DNA of 64,000 bases from Callorhinus ursinus (GCF_003265705.1 NW_020313044.1:6441184-6505183), one strand, 5' to 3'; counted from the stretch's first letter, positions 11,327 to 23,125 are shown. Numbers and translations: made by a program. Notes: generated from the sequence alone by a model not told the origin.

Positions 11327-11630
11327 AAAAGTCATTATCACTATAATAATGGAAAATCAATCCCCTGTGGGTGTGACACAGTGGAGGTGTGGTCTGTGGA
11401 GCTGCAAATGAGCAGCTGGTGTAGTCACCCAGCCCAGTGTGTGGTGCAGCCGTGGCAGACAGAGTCAGATGAACTGCAAAAGAGAAGCGCTGGTAAGGTG
11501 GGAACCCCAGCAGTCCCTGGTTATTTTATATCTCTTAAGGTTAAAAGAGTTTAAAGGCACAAATTTACAATTATGTATATAGACGTTCTACATTTTATAC
11601 CTTAATCCTTATATTAGAAGGAAACCCTAG

Positions 11631-11774
11631 GGGCACCTGCATGGCTCAGTTGGTTCAGCGTCAGACTCTTGATCTCAGGGTTGTGAGATCAAACCACAGT
11701 CAGGCTCTGAGCTGGGCATGGAGCCTTCTTAAGATTCTCTCTTTCCTTCTCCCTCTGCCCCTCCCCCCTCTCTT

Positions 11775-11810
<36 letters not shown>

Positions 11811-11831
11811 AAAAAAAAAAAAGAGAGAGAG
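11631..11831 (+). mobile_element. Can-SINE, older subtype
   Basis: Head gggcacctgcatggctcag, body with 'gactcttgatctcagggttg', then a long (CT)n tract (11775-11808) and an A-run. Target duplication agaaggaaaccctag (11616-11630) and agaaggaaactctaa (11832-11846). Body differs from the arctoid consensus of its neighbours, so it is an earlier subfamily. Confidence 0.93.
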
Positions 11832-12221
11832 AGAAGGAAACTCTAAGAGAATGTATCTATAACATAGTGAGGACAAAACCATCTGTTTTCTATCACCTTG
11901 TGCCTTTGCAGTTAACTCCAGTAACATTGTTAATCCAAAACAGATCAGACTCTGGACATTTCAAGAAAACAAAGCACTTCAGTTCCCTGTCCATATTTCT
12001 GGGATGTTATCTTGTGCTGTGTATATGAACTAGTTTCTCTATGGTCATTATCACCGCTTTGGAAACTTCCTAGTAGGACTAGATGGCCGTGGACAGCTCC
12101 TTGGGCTTGGTCCTGCCAGAGATAATCCTCTTTACTTCATTCTAATTAAATATCTGTTCATGCTTCCATGTTATCCCAAAATGTAGCTGATGTCTATACT
12201 TTCCTGTTTAAATAAGCATTA

Positions 12222-12344
12222 GGAGTGCCTGGCTGGCTCAGTTGGAAGAGAGCGCGGCTCTTTGTCTCGGGGTCATGACTTTGAACCCTGTGTTGGGTGT
12301 AGAGATTACTTAAATAAATAAATAAACAAATAAATAAATAAATA
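12222..12344 (+). mobile_element. Short Can-SINE (tRNA-like head and (TAAA)n tail only)
   Basis: Head ggagtgcctggctggctcag, then 'ctcggggtcatgactttgaaccctgtgttgggtgtagag' and a (TAAA)n tail (12309-12344). The CT-rich middle part is missing. This is a shorter, older tRNA-derived type. Confidence 0.85.
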
Positions 12345-12394
12345 CTAAAACAAAACACAGCTAAATTAGTGGAACATTCTTTAGAAAACCCACT

Positions 12395-12510
12395 GATCTG
12401 AAGTCAAGAGACCTTGTCCAGTCCCATCAGCCATTAGCAAACTCTGTGAGCCAGAGGGAATTACCTCATCCCTCTGGGAGTCATTTTCTTCATCTGTAAG
12501 AAAGAGTTCC
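12395..12510 (-). repeat. MIR fragment
   Basis: Complement of the MIR core: 'ccattagcaaactctgtgagcc..ggaattacctcatccctctgggagtcattttcttcatctgtaag'. Confidence 0.75.
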
Positions 12511-12873
12511 TTTGAATCATAAGGATGTATAAGTCACCTACTTTTATACTGATAAGGAATGGTCTTAGTTATATCAGGACTTCCTTTCTTAGATTTTTGG
12601 CAGGAACTCTTTGGAGTAATTTTCTTTGTAAAGAACCCAGACTAGTACACAAAGCCTCTGCACTTCTGAAAACCAAATAAACCATAGCTGAAACATAAAA
12701 CTACACAGTTACTCTAACCATTAATTTACACTGCAAAGGATAGTTTCTTTGGTTATATGGGATTTGTTTTCCGTGCTTCTCCTGATTTAAGACAAAGAGC
12801 GATATAATTATGTAATGAAGAAACTAACTGCTTCTAAACCCTTTCCTCAGAGGTTTCTCTTTATTTTTTTTTT

Positions 12874-12973
12874 NNNNNNNNNNNNNNNNNNNNNNNNNNN
12901 NNNNNNNNNNNNNNNNNNNNNNNNNNNNNNNNNNNNNNNNNNNNNNNNNNNNNNNNNNNNNNNNNNNNNNNNN
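12874..12973. other. Assembly gap, exactly 100 N
   Basis: A run of 100 N, a size often used for gaps of unknown length. Left edge is a T-run (12862-12873), right edge starts ACACACACA. The missing part is probably a retroelement tail or microsatellite. Confidence 0.99.
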
Positions 12974-13732
12974 ACACACACATCCATCCCTGCCAAACTT
13001 CATTGATATCATTCATCCCTCTGATCCCTCCCAGCACATGTTGGAGCTCAACTCTCTCCTTTGCTAAAATTTTCATATATTATGGACAAAAAGAAATTAG
13101 ATTAACATTATAAGCATGATGTCATGAAACTAGACTCTTGATATGGAACCAAAACTTTATGAAGCGTGAATAGGAATATTCTTCTCTTTTTTAATATTCA
13201 GCCAATATTTATTAATTTATTATTTATTTTATTATGTTATGTTAATAGGATATATTCTTAAGGGAAGGGGCCAGGTAGTGGGGGTGTGGTCAAGTTCAAC
13301 AGGGAGACCTGTGTTTCAGAAACGTGGTGCACTTATCATTTCTTAGTGGAGTAGTGATCTACTCTGGTTATCTCCATACATGGGAGTGAATGGCTCCAGG
13401 GAGTGTGCAGGATGATCCAAGGAGTGAGAAGAAAATTCTAGAAAACATTAGAACTTCCATTTATGTTTATTTTATATAAAAATAAAAAGAAATTAAGCCT
13501 TACTAATATTTATCATATGGATTAACACCAGCATCTTCATTTGGTCAGTCCAGTGCCTCACATGTAGTGTTTACTTTGGTCTGGGTAGATGGATTTCTGA
13601 ACCATATAAAGTGTTTGAACTAAGCTAACCCTTATGAAATAGACAAATAGCCATTTTGTAAAGAGACAGAATTTTAAAGATAACATCAATAATTCAAGTA
13701 CAATAATGGAGGAACTGATATTCCTCCTACTC
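12974..13732. other. Unassigned AT-rich sequence
   Basis: No gene or repeat recognised; AT-rich tract near 13190-13260. Confidence 0.35.
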
Positions 13733-13747
13733 CTAGCATAAACTCTT

Positions 13748-14190
13748 TTTTTAAAAAATGAAAGTTTTATTGGAGAAAAATGGGACCACCATGTACACAG
13801 GGAAAAGAGCACCAAAATTTAACTGATACAGAACAACTTAAAGTCACAATTACCTGATATTGTTTGCAATTACTTTTCAATTTCTTAAACAGCTCCCTTC
13901 AACTTGTTTTTTAAATAGCTTTTCCAATTTTTCGGTTGAAACCACATCAAGTTTTCAAAAAAAAAAAAAAAATTAAAAGCCTCAGGGAGAGGACGAGCTT
14001 TCAAGATAACAAAAGTGACACCAAGAGTCTCCTCCTAACAGGGACCAATTCTACCTAAAAATTCCTTCAGAGTAACTATTGTGGAAAAGACTGTATGTCT
14101 CAGAGACCATGAGAGATGAGTTAGGACACTGACAGAGATGGTCCAGTGTGAAGAGATGACTAGAAGGGCAGCTCTTTTGTTTGGCCTCCC
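13748..14190 (-). pseudogene. Retroposed mRNA 3' fragment (processed pseudogene, source gene unidentified)
   Basis: This 443-base block has the marks of LINE-driven retroposition of a cellular transcript. It is flanked by an exact 13-base direct repeat, agcataaactctt (13735-13747 and 14191-14203). On the minus strand it ends in a short poly(A) (the T-run from 13748), and a correctly placed AATAAA signal (complement of tttatt at 13766-13771) precedes the tail. No long frame is present, so it is probably a 5'-truncated copy of a 3' UTR. I do not recognise the parent gene. It is not a Can-SINE or L1, since neither head nor tail matches. An internal A-run (about 13957-13972 on the plus strand) may be a later expansion. 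Confidence 0.75.
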
Positions 14191-14602
14191 AGCATAAACT
14201 CTTCATCAGCCACATATTCAATTTGTCCTTTCAATGTACAATTTGATATTTTAATGACTGGTGACAAAATGACTGCTTCTCAAAAGAAAATCAGGCTATG
14301 GAAAGAGCATTTTTGAAAATGAATGGTTGGAAATGTTTTCACTGTTAAGTGATTTCTGGCTGAAAACATACGTAAGCAAAGTTTCTTTAAAAATTCGAGT
14401 ATCTGTACACTTAAAATTGTTTACTTCTAATGTTTGCCGAGGAAACACATGGCCACTCCTTCCTGCTGTCTATACAGAATTTATCTTCTGTGTTTGAATT
14501 CACCCAATACTTTCCATATTTTTTATCCTTAATCTAAGCATTCTATTTCATTCTTGCCATGTTTTTCAAAAGTGTCGTAAAAAAAAAAAAATCACTCAAC
14601 TG

Positions 14603-14789
14603 GGGGCACGTGGATGGCTTAGTTAAGCATCTGCCTTTGGCTCAGGTCATGACCCCAGGGTCCTGAGATCCAGCTCCACATCAGGCTCCCTGCTTGGTGG
14701 GGAGCCTGCTTCTCCCTCTCACTCCACAACTCCCATGCCTGTGTGCTCACACTCTCTCTCTGTCAAATAAATAAATAAAATTTATAAAG
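14603..14789 (+). mobile_element. Can-SINE
   Basis: Head gggggcacgtggatggctta; tail AAATAAATAAATAAAATTTAT. Exact 17-base target duplication aaaaaatcactcaactg at 14586-14602 and 14790-14806. Confidence 0.97.
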
Positions 14790-14806
14790 AAAAAATCACT
14801 CAACTG

Positions 14807-15768
14807 AAGAATTTATTTCAACTAAACCTTCTTATTACTTAATATAATAAATGATTAGACATTTGTTGGTCAAATTTCAATAAAAATTTTTATGTAACTG
14901 GTGGATCCATTATGTGTATCATGATTCAGTGGTGTGAGCCAATAATAACATTTATTCCATTTTGTTCTACAAATCTTTTGGAGTTATTTTCAACTATGAC
15001 AGGAGCTGTAGAAAATTAGAGCAAATAAAACTACCCCACCAATGACCTTTATCACAAAGAACTAAACCAACGCTTTTTTAAATCTTGAAAATAGTGAAGC
15101 ATAGTCAATGACATTGCTCTCTCTAAATTATTATTGATTTTATGTTTAGGGAGAAGAAGATGGCTATTTTTACATTAATACATTAATTAATATTAAATAG
15201 CATTTATTTCCATTTTATCTCTCTCCTTTTTATTATGTACTTTGTGTATTTTCTAAATATACAATATATTAGTGCCAATAGATTAGAAGCACATGCTGTA
15301 CTATTATATAATATAGTAGTATATTAAATAATTTATAATTTATCAGTAAATAAGTTCATGAGTATGACCTATTATTTAAAAGTTGGTCATGTGTTATCAA
15401 AAGAATTTGGAGACTGAAGTTTTAGATGACAAGAATGAGGTACACACTTTCAGCCTCTTTCCTACAATTTAAAGGTAAAAACTGCTTTATATTGCAGGCC
15501 AAGTTCCACAATTGTAGGAATGGCACTCTCTATGATAAGCATGTACATTTACTTTGAGACCATTTTAAAAATGCACCGTATCTATGACCTTTGAAATGTC
15601 TTTAAATATTAGCAGCAGTCCAGGCAAAATGGACGATCAAGAAAGTTCCTTAGAGGTATTCATAAAATGAATTTCCAAAATAACTTCTTGCGCATGTACT
15701 TAAACTTCAACAGTTGTAGATAGTGCCAAACAAGTTCAAACCAGGCCCCCAAACAAAATGCTCCTTTA
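14807..15768. other. Unassigned AT-rich sequence
   Basis: AT-rich, particularly 15110-15370. No gene or repeat recognised. Confidence 0.4.
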
Positions 15769-16158
15769 GTGGATTCTAAAAATAACTACCTCGAACAAAG
15801 ATCTCTTTCTTTGGGGGCCTTCGGCAGCACCGATGCCATGCCCCACTCCAAAAGTTTCACTGGAAGCAGCAGTGGCCATAGCCAACAGAGTGCACCAATA
15901 CCAGCATGCCCACACAGGCATAGTCAAAACCCAAGAAGTGCCTCAAGACCCTCCTCTCTCACCCTGAATGCCATCAACTTCCCATCGCTGTCATTCTGTT
16001 TCCCGCACTTTTTGGAGACCGGAAGCAATTCCCTAGTTGAGGAAAACCTCGCTCAAGAACTGATAAATCTCACCTTTGAGGGAAGATGTTACCCAGGCCT
16101 CCAGAGACAAAGTCTCCAGTGCTTTTCTGAGCGGTGTTTAATCCGAATGCATTTCTGA
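15769..16158 (+). other. Open frame of 129 codons, unrecognised; not shown to be coding
   Basis: A stop-free stretch that does not overlap any repeat I can name. Its 5' end is a GTG, not an ATG, so it cannot be a simple mammalian start; the first ATG is at 15828. The sequence just before it, ctcctttag at 15761-15769, could act as a splice acceptor. The translated product is rich in Ser, Pro and His with no domain, signal peptide or membrane segment that I recognise. It could be an exon fragment, an old pseudogene, or chance. I do not assign a function. Confidence 0.2.
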
Positions 16159-16244
16159 TGAGCCTTGGATGGTCTCTGATTCTAACAATAACCACTAGCT
16201 TTCCTTAAGAAGTAATTATATGGCTGCTAGGCAATTCCCATTTA

Positions 16245-16385
16245 TTTTCTCATGCTATTATTAGCCTCATGATAAAATGAAGAGACTGACCTTGAGAAGC
16301 TAAAAAATTGGCTGAAGTCACATGTCTAGTACGTGGAAGGTCCAAGAATCAAATCTATGCTGCATTTTAGAGCTGGAATCTCAGT
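16245..16385 (+). repeat. MIR fragment
   Basis: 'tattagcctcatgataaaatgaagagactgacc' followed by 'ggctgaagtcacatgtctagtacgtggaagg', a diverged MIR core and 3' part. Confidence 0.65.
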
Positions 16386-16639
16386 AACAAGGCTCTTTTG
16401 CCTTTCCTAGGATTTGCCTGAACGATGATTTGTATGATGAGTGTTAATTTAAGGCCAGTTACTTTCCTTCCTCCGGGACTCTTCCTCCTCTACCTTCAAA
16501 ATGTCAATTTAAAAAAAAAAAATTATAATTTTAATGTTTTTATCAACAAACTTTCCATAAAAAAGGACAATTAAAAATCAATTAACTATCGATTTCTACT
16601 TAGAATGCAGAAGATAATATATGTTTCAAAAAGGAGTTG

Positions 16640-16945
16640 TGAAAAAGAAAAGGCTATATATTCAATGATTCCACCATAGGACATAATGGGAAAGGAAAAA
16701 CTATGGAGACAAAGTTTTGCAAAAAGATTGTGAAATCTTGTAATCTTGCAAAAAGATTAGTGATTACCAGGGTTTCGGGAGGAGGGAGGTGAAGCATGAA
16801 GGATTTTTTTTAAATCAGTAAAACTGTTCTGTGTGACACTATAATGGTGGAGATATGTCATTATACACTTGTCAAAACCCAGTGAATGGACAACACAAAG
16901 GGTGAACTTTACATAAACTATGGACTTTGGTTGATTTTTAAAAAG
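16640..16945 (+). mobile_element. Old L1 (L1M-type) 3' end fragment
   Basis: 'ttcaatgattccaccatagg', 'agtgattaccagggtttcgggagg', 'aatggtggagatatgtcattatacacttgtcaaaaccc' and 'acaaagggtgaactttac' are typical of old L1 3' UTRs, plus orientation. Confidence 0.7.
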
Positions 16946-16959
16946 TGAAGGCGACTGTG

Positions 16960-17925
16960 CTCTTAAAATTGAGAAAATAGATGAAAATAGTCACAAGTAT
17001 ATCTGACAAAGGGCTTCTATCCAGAATATATGAAGAACTTCTACAACTTCATAATAAGACAAACAATGCTATCAAAAATGGACAAAAGATTTGAAAAGAC
17101 AACTCACATATTTTTGTTTACATTTTTTTGCATAAAGAAGAAATGCAAATACCCAACACGCAAATGAAAAAGTGTTGACATCATCTGTCATCCAGGAAAA
17201 GCAAATTCAAATCGCATTGAAATACACACTTACTGTAATAGCTAAACTGCAAAATATTGACAATGTCAAATATCAGAACAGTTGGAATTCTCACACATCC
17301 CTGGTGGGAATATAAAAAGGGAACGACCATTTCAGGTAACTGGCAATTTCCTAAAAAGTTGAACATGCATATACTCTATGATCCAGCAATTCCACTCCTA
17401 GCTACATATCCAAGATAAATGAAAAGGGATGTATACCAAGAGCTATATGAAAATGTTCATAGCAACTTTTTCCATAATAGTACCAAGTTGGAAACATCCC
17501 AGCTGTCCATTGATAGGAGAATGGATTAGTAAACTAGGTATATTCCTACAGTGGAATACTCCTATGCAATAATAAGGGATGAACACTAATGTCTGCAACA
17601 TGAGTCATTCTCAAAAATATTATGCTGAACGAAAGAAGCAAGACACAAAAGAAGGCATTCTGTATGATTCCATGTATTTAAGACTTTGGGTTATACAAAA
17701 CTATCATGTAGCGCTAAACATTAGGATTAGCAATTGTTTCTGGAAGGAGGGTTGCCTGGGCAGGGACAAAGAGAACTTTCTGGGTTGATGGAAATGTTCT
17801 GCATCTTGACACAGGCATAATCTAAACAAGTGTATGTATTTATCAAAACTGATTGGACAGCATACTTAAGATCTGAACATTTCACTGTATGTAAATTATA
17901 CTTCAATAAATAAAATTAAGAGGAT
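16960..17925 (+). mobile_element. Old L1 (L1M-type): end of ORF2 and 3' UTR
   Basis: Reads through the diverged ORF2 end ('tatctgacaaagggcttctatccagaatat', 'tggtgggaatataaaaaggg', 'gatccagcaattccactcctagctac', 'gtggaatactcctatgcaa') into a 3' UTR ending 'gtaaattatacttcaataaataaaatt'. It lies head-to-tail behind another old L1 3' end, so these are two separate insertions. No intact frame remains. Confidence 0.85.
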
Positions 17926-17930
17926 TTATT

Positions 17931-19134
17931 CTTTAAAGTAATCTGTGACCAGGTTATACATGCAGGTAGTGATGGTGGTATTGCTGGAGGGGATGCCAAG
18001 CAGATGAAGATATGAGTACAGTAATCACTCTTCGACGTTTCCTATTTCATTGATTCCTCTGTGGGGAAGCAGTGATTGCCTCCACAGTCCTGGAACTTAG
18101 AGACCAGGGACAGAAAGAGGAGAGAGGCTCAGCCTGTGCCAACAAGACACCAGAAGTTGACTTAAATGATTTTTGGTTTCATTTCTTGCCCTGACTTAAT
18201 GCTGCACATTGTAATTTCACAGAGTTTGAACAAATAGCAGCATGATAGGCTGACATTACCACCAGGCACAAGATTCTAGATATAAATGGTGGTGATAAAA
18301 ATAAAGCAAAAGTAAATGAAAGCCTAAGTGAGATTTACACGTGCTAGCATTCTGAGGAATTAGTGGATATAGATAGTAATGTCATGGTAATACTTGAAAA
18401 GTGACATATCTGTCACCTTACGTCAAGGGAGAAAACCAAGCTAGAAGAGTATCCTTAATTTACTTTTGGAAAAAAGATTTGACCTGTAAAGAGAGACCAA
18501 GTCTACTTTGTGTTATGTAACCAACTGAAAAAATAAACAAATTATACTGAATGTAAATGAGGGTTTTGTATTTAACCACATGCAAACAAAAGGGTAGCAA
18601 AGATTTCTTAAGGGAAAATATATTGCATTGATAAGGTAAAGGAAGAGAGAACGGAATTTGTTGAAGATGTGCCTTTGCTCTAGTACAACTAGAACAAGTG
18701 ATTTATTCTTTAGGAGCAATCCAATGATGATGAGTGTGAGGAAATTATTGATACCTGTATGAGCTAACTTACTATTAAGTCTGTATTTGTGATGGGCTTT
18801 TTTTCCTATCATTTTGACCTTCCAATATCAGCGTCCCATATCAAAAATACAACACTGTTTGTATAAACAGAAAATTGAAACAAAAAATCATCATAAAATT
18901 TAGAATGATAGAAGCTAATTTTATTGTTTATTTATTGCACAATCTTCTTGATTCTAGAGTGCCATCAATTTATAAACATCTTTCAGGAAAAAAATGAAAA
19001 AGACAAAAAAAGAAACATTATTAGGCACATCGATTGTTAAGACACATTCCAATTTCAGAATGTGAAAACATGATTTAGAATTCAGGAACTATGATCTGGT
19101 ACTCTGGTAAATGATTTGCATAAAAGTAATCACA
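17931..19134. other. Unassigned sequence
   Basis: Mostly AT-rich. The open frame at 18513-18812 on the minus strand (99 codons, ATG start) has hydrophobic stretches but no recognisable family, and such length is expected by chance here. Confidence 0.35.
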
Positions 19135-19285
19135 ATGAATCCTTGCACCTATCCTATGAAATGGGGGTTATCATTCCTATCTTATAATTATCCTATAAAG
19201 ATAAGTGACTTGCCCAAGATCACATAGTTTGTAAATGCAGGGCCTAGATCAGAGCCCAAATCCTCCTGGTTCCAAAATCCCTGAA
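19135..19285 (+). repeat. MIR fragment
   Basis: 'cctatgaaatgggggttatcattcctatcttata' then 'agtgacttgcccaagatcacatagtttgtaaatg', a clear MIR core. Confidence 0.8.
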
Positions 19286-19689
19286 TTATAGAACCTGTGA
19301 TCATTAATTTTTTAGTGGTCACATCATCTCTGGTTGTTGAGTCATAAGAAAGAAAGATATTTTGCTGGGGTCCTGTCCTCAGTTACTTCTGAACCTCTCT
19401 CATGGTTTCACTCCCATCTTTCCAAATATGTCCGACTTGGAACAAGATTCAAATAAAAGAGGACAAAGACGCATGAGTAAATACCAATGATAGAAGAGAC
19501 TGGAAAGGCCAACAGATTCTTTATGTTATGTCCCCAGAGGCCAACTTGTGTGGTACGGGCAATGCTTGTGCTTTGCAGGAGCCCCCCCCACTGAATCACA
19601 ATGCTCTGATTCATGGTCTCATTCCACTTCACCTGAGGAGCAGCAGGGGCCTTTGCCCAAATGTTCTTAGAAGCTTTAGACTTCCAAAC

Positions 19690-19800
19690 ACACTTTAGGG
19701 ATTACATAGTCCTTCATTATACAGAAGAAGAATCCCTGTAAGAAAAATGACTTACCCAAGGTCACAAAGGCAATCACTGATAGATCTAGCAGCAGTATTT
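19690..19800 (+). repeat. MIR fragment
   Basis: 'ttatacagaagaagaatccctg' followed by 'atgacttacccaaggtcacaaaggcaat', MIR core. Confidence 0.7.
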
Positions 19801-19829
19801 GGACTTTCTAATTAGTAATCATAATCACT

Positions 19830-20065
19830 ACTGGTTGCTGAGTATTTACTCTGTGCCAGGCCCTGTACTAATAGTTTCATATGCAGTAATTTTACGGAAC
19901 CTTAACAACTCTGTGATGTTGATCCTGTTATCATGCCTAATTCACAGATGAGGGACTGGAGGCCGTGGGAGGCTAATTATTTCAGCCAAGACCACTGATC
20001 CAGTAAGAAGTGGAACAGCAGGATTCAAATCGAGATTTGCCTGACTCCAGAGCCCATAGACTTCC
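19830..20065 (+). repeat. MIR, nearly full length
   Basis: 'ttgctgagtatttactctgtgccaggccctgtactaatag' through 'cacagatgagggactggagg' to 'aacagcaggattcaaatcgagatttgcctgactccagagccca' is a complete MIR order. Confidence 0.85.
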
Positions 20066-20756
20066 ACACTTCCAATTTACAGTATGATTCATTGCATCTG
20101 CTCTGTGCTGCTTTTGTCTGGAAGACATGTCTCCCCATGACACTAAGTACATTAACTACACAGGGGATGGAGAAACCCACCATTTGCTCTGCTGATACTA
20201 AGAGCTACTATATCATGTTTTCATGTCATCAGTCAACTCAATTTTCCTACAGAAAATAAACAAATTGAAATTTAAAATATTAATATTACTTAGCTAATGT
20301 GTCCTTTAAAAAATGTTGGATATCTATCTACCTATATATCTTTCTCTCTATCCAACTATCTCTCCATTCAATGATGATAGAAATGTTTTTCCCTTTTGCC
20401 AACAGCTAGTTAATAACTGCTCTTAGACAGTGGGTACAACTGTCATGATATTTGCCCCTCCTCTCTCCCTTCCCAATTTTATGCCAGTTAATTTCATTAG
20501 TTTGAGAAAAGCCCATGCCATAAGAATGTTCAGATATTTTCATTGTTGGCCTGTAAGCCCTCATTGTCTAGAGGTATAGTTAAAATTTCCTAATTGGCAA
20601 TATTATCCTACTATAGCTTTTGAAATATCCTACTATATGATTTTGAAATTGCCTCATTTCTGCCATGAGACCTGCTCTAACACCTTCCTTTAAAGAGTGT
20701 TGCTATGAAGGAACATCTGAAAGGATCTCCAAAGAATGGTCTGGGTTGTTACAGCC
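20066..20756. other. Unassigned sequence
   Basis: Contains a weak TATC/CTAT-rich patch (20318-20365). No gene or named repeat. Confidence 0.4.
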
Positions 20757-20953
20757 TAGTAAAGGAATCAGCAAACCATGACCCCTGGGCAAATCCTGCC
20801 CACTCCTTGTTGTTGTAAATAAAGTTTTGTTGGAACACAGCCACACCCATTTTTTACATATTATTTATGGCTGAGTTGAGTGGTTGTGACAGAATATATG
20901 CCCCATAAAGATTAAAATATTTACTATCTGACCCTTTACAGACCCCTGGCTTA
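20757..20953 (-). mobile_element. Non-autonomous DNA transposon (hAT-like MER element)
   Basis: 'aatcagcaaaccatgacccctgggcaaatcctgccc', 'gtaaataaagttttgttggaacacagccac' and 'aaatatttactatctgaccctttacag' are the complement of a well-known short MER family starting 'ggtcagcaaac..tctgtaaagggccagatagtaaat'. The family name is not certain from memory. A second copy in plus orientation lies at 45818-46055. Confidence 0.75.
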
Positions 20954-21362
20954 GTGGATCTGTAGTCACTTCTAGAAATTCCACAAATTGTGAGCAGAAC
21001 GGGTACCTTCTTTGCCACCTAAACTATCCTCATTCAATACTAGCATGCACTGAGCAGTTAATGCATGAAGCCTGAACTACGAGGGAAATAAAGAAGCACA
21101 GGATCTACTGCTTGTGCTCCTACTATTGTACTCAATAGTAGATTCCTTTACTAGGGAGAAAACAGATTTCTTATATCCTTTTACTCCCTACATTATTTGC
21201 TCTAAGAAAAGCACCCAGCCAACTTAGTAAGTGTAATTCATGATATTTATACGACACTATTCAGCATACACAGAGTGCATGCACATAATTTTATTGAACC
21301 CAAAGATCAGTATCTCTATTTTCTTTCCACACTTAGAGTAGGAGGAAAACATAAAATGAGTC
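20954..21362. other. Unassigned sequence
   Basis: No gene or repeat recognised. Confidence 0.35.
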
Positions 21363-21378
21363 AAAAGCTGGAAATGAG

Positions 21379-21571
21379 GGCGCCTGGGTGGCTCAGTTGG
21401 TTAAGCGACTGCCTTCGGCTCAGGTCATGATCCTGGAGTCCCGGGATCGAGTCCCATGTCGGGCTCCCTGCTCTGCAGGGAGTCTGCTTCTCCCTCTGAC
21501 CCTCTTCCCTCTCGTGCTCTCTCTCTCATTCTCTCTCTCAAATAAATAAATAAAATCTTTAAAAAAAAAAA
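21379..21571 (+). mobile_element. Can-SINE
   Basis: Head ggcgcctgggtggctcag; body 'gatcctggagtcccgggatc' and 'tgctctctctctcattctctc', the same subtype as the 6391 copy. Exact 16-base target duplication aaaagctggaaatgag at 21363-21378 and 21572-21587, which suggests a fairly recent insertion. Confidence 0.97.
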
Positions 21572-21587
21572 AAAAGCTGGAAATGAG

Positions 21588-22559
21588 TGAAAGTTTCCCT
21601 AAGTATGAAACAAAGTAGAATAGCTATCCTACCATCCACCGATAAGTAGATAAAGATATGGCACAAACAATGTTGATTCCCTAAAAACCATTACTATGAT
21701 CATGATTCATGGCCATATGAAAAATTCATACAAAATTCCTTTACCCGGTAGTCAAATTTCTCAAATTTATGACTCACTCATCATCCCCTCCTATCATTTG
21801 AAACTAAATCAAATATTCAGGTCCTATCATGTTTGGGATACCTCAGGTTTTAATTTATCATTTCTCCCTTTAAAAGGCCTTCAGGGAGAAGGTAATATTT
21901 TGATGGATTATACAGTTCAATCTTTTCCAAGTCGTGTACCATGCCCACTGACTTGTGTTAGAGATAGATTGCTTCCTCTCCACAAGTAAGCCTTTAAGTC
22001 TTACTCATTAACGTTTTAGGTTATTTAATGGCCTTATTGTAGCTTACAATAGTGTCATCATCAAAAATTTATGGTGCTGCCACATAAAACTAGAGGAAGA
22101 AAAACTTTATCAAAAGAAGTTTAAAAATACATCTCTAACTATTAAGGTGAACATCCTGCAATCTTTAAAGATGCAGAGAATGTTACAGATAAATAGACAT
22201 GATTTATTGTACCTGTTTTCCAACCTGGCCACGTTCTCATGTTATTGTGATTAATTCTGGTAAGAAGGATAATTCTGACATCTTAAAGTGTGACTTGAGT
22301 TTTTAAAACCAAAGAAGAACATGCCTTTTTGTTTAAATGGAGATATTTAAATATTTGGTAAGAATGAACTTTCCTAAAGATAATATACCTTTGCTTATCA
22401 TCTAGGCTTAAAATTAAGATCAGGTTTATTTAATAGGTTTTAGTATAGACTACATATGTCATGTAATTAATAATAATATATCTTATATTTTAATATTTAT
22501 TTAGTTGGTTATTAGGTTATCACTGTAGCTTACTTTTTAAATATTAATAGGGCAATATG
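21588..22559. other. Unassigned AT-rich sequence
   Basis: Holds an open frame of 97 codons (21696-21989) without recognisable domains. No named repeat. Confidence 0.35.
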
Positions 22560-23125
22560 CACATTTTTGTAGGCACAGATGGATGCCTATCCGATATTCA
22601 CTCCCTTCTCTCAACTTCTTCCTGCCTACAGAACCTTGATTTTGTTTGAATATCCACATTCTTTAAACCACTTTGCTTCAAGGGACAATGGCTGCTGATT
22701 CGTCTATGTTAATCATGTGATTTAGATCTGCATGTGAGGCAGGCCAACAAGCCAAGAGCAAAACTCAGCCGTGGGACTTTCTGGCAAATGGTTTTTGCTA
22801 CTTGAAAACTCTGTAAGAATGAGTGCCTTACTGGACCTTTTCAATGTATACATGAGACACCTGAAACTGTGGCAGTCATATTGGGTCATATTGATACAGA
22901 GGCAAGAAACTAGCTGAGAACACAGTGGACAGACTGAGAATGGATGCAGAAGGAAGGGCTCTTCATGATGTCATGAGCCACCGAATTAATCGACTCTGCA
23001 GTTTAGCTACTTCAAAAATTCTTGTTAGAGGACATGATCTATCCTCTTTAGTATTCAAGCCAGTTTAAGTTGAGGTTTTCTGTAACTTGCAGCCTAATGC
23101 AGACTGAGTCACCCTTGCTAACTCA
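22560..23125. other. Possible ancient repeat, family uncertain
   Basis: The end 'ccagtttaagttgaggttttctgtaacttgcagcctaatgcag' resembles the 3' end of an old mammalian interspersed repeat (LTR or DNA type). Too diverged to name. Confidence 0.3.

Noticed and set aside
12815..13076. Frames with X residues
   Set aside because: They cross the N gap.
15815..15835. 'cttcggcagcac' resembling the start of U6 snRNA
   Set aside because: Only about a dozen bases match and nothing of the rest of U6 follows.
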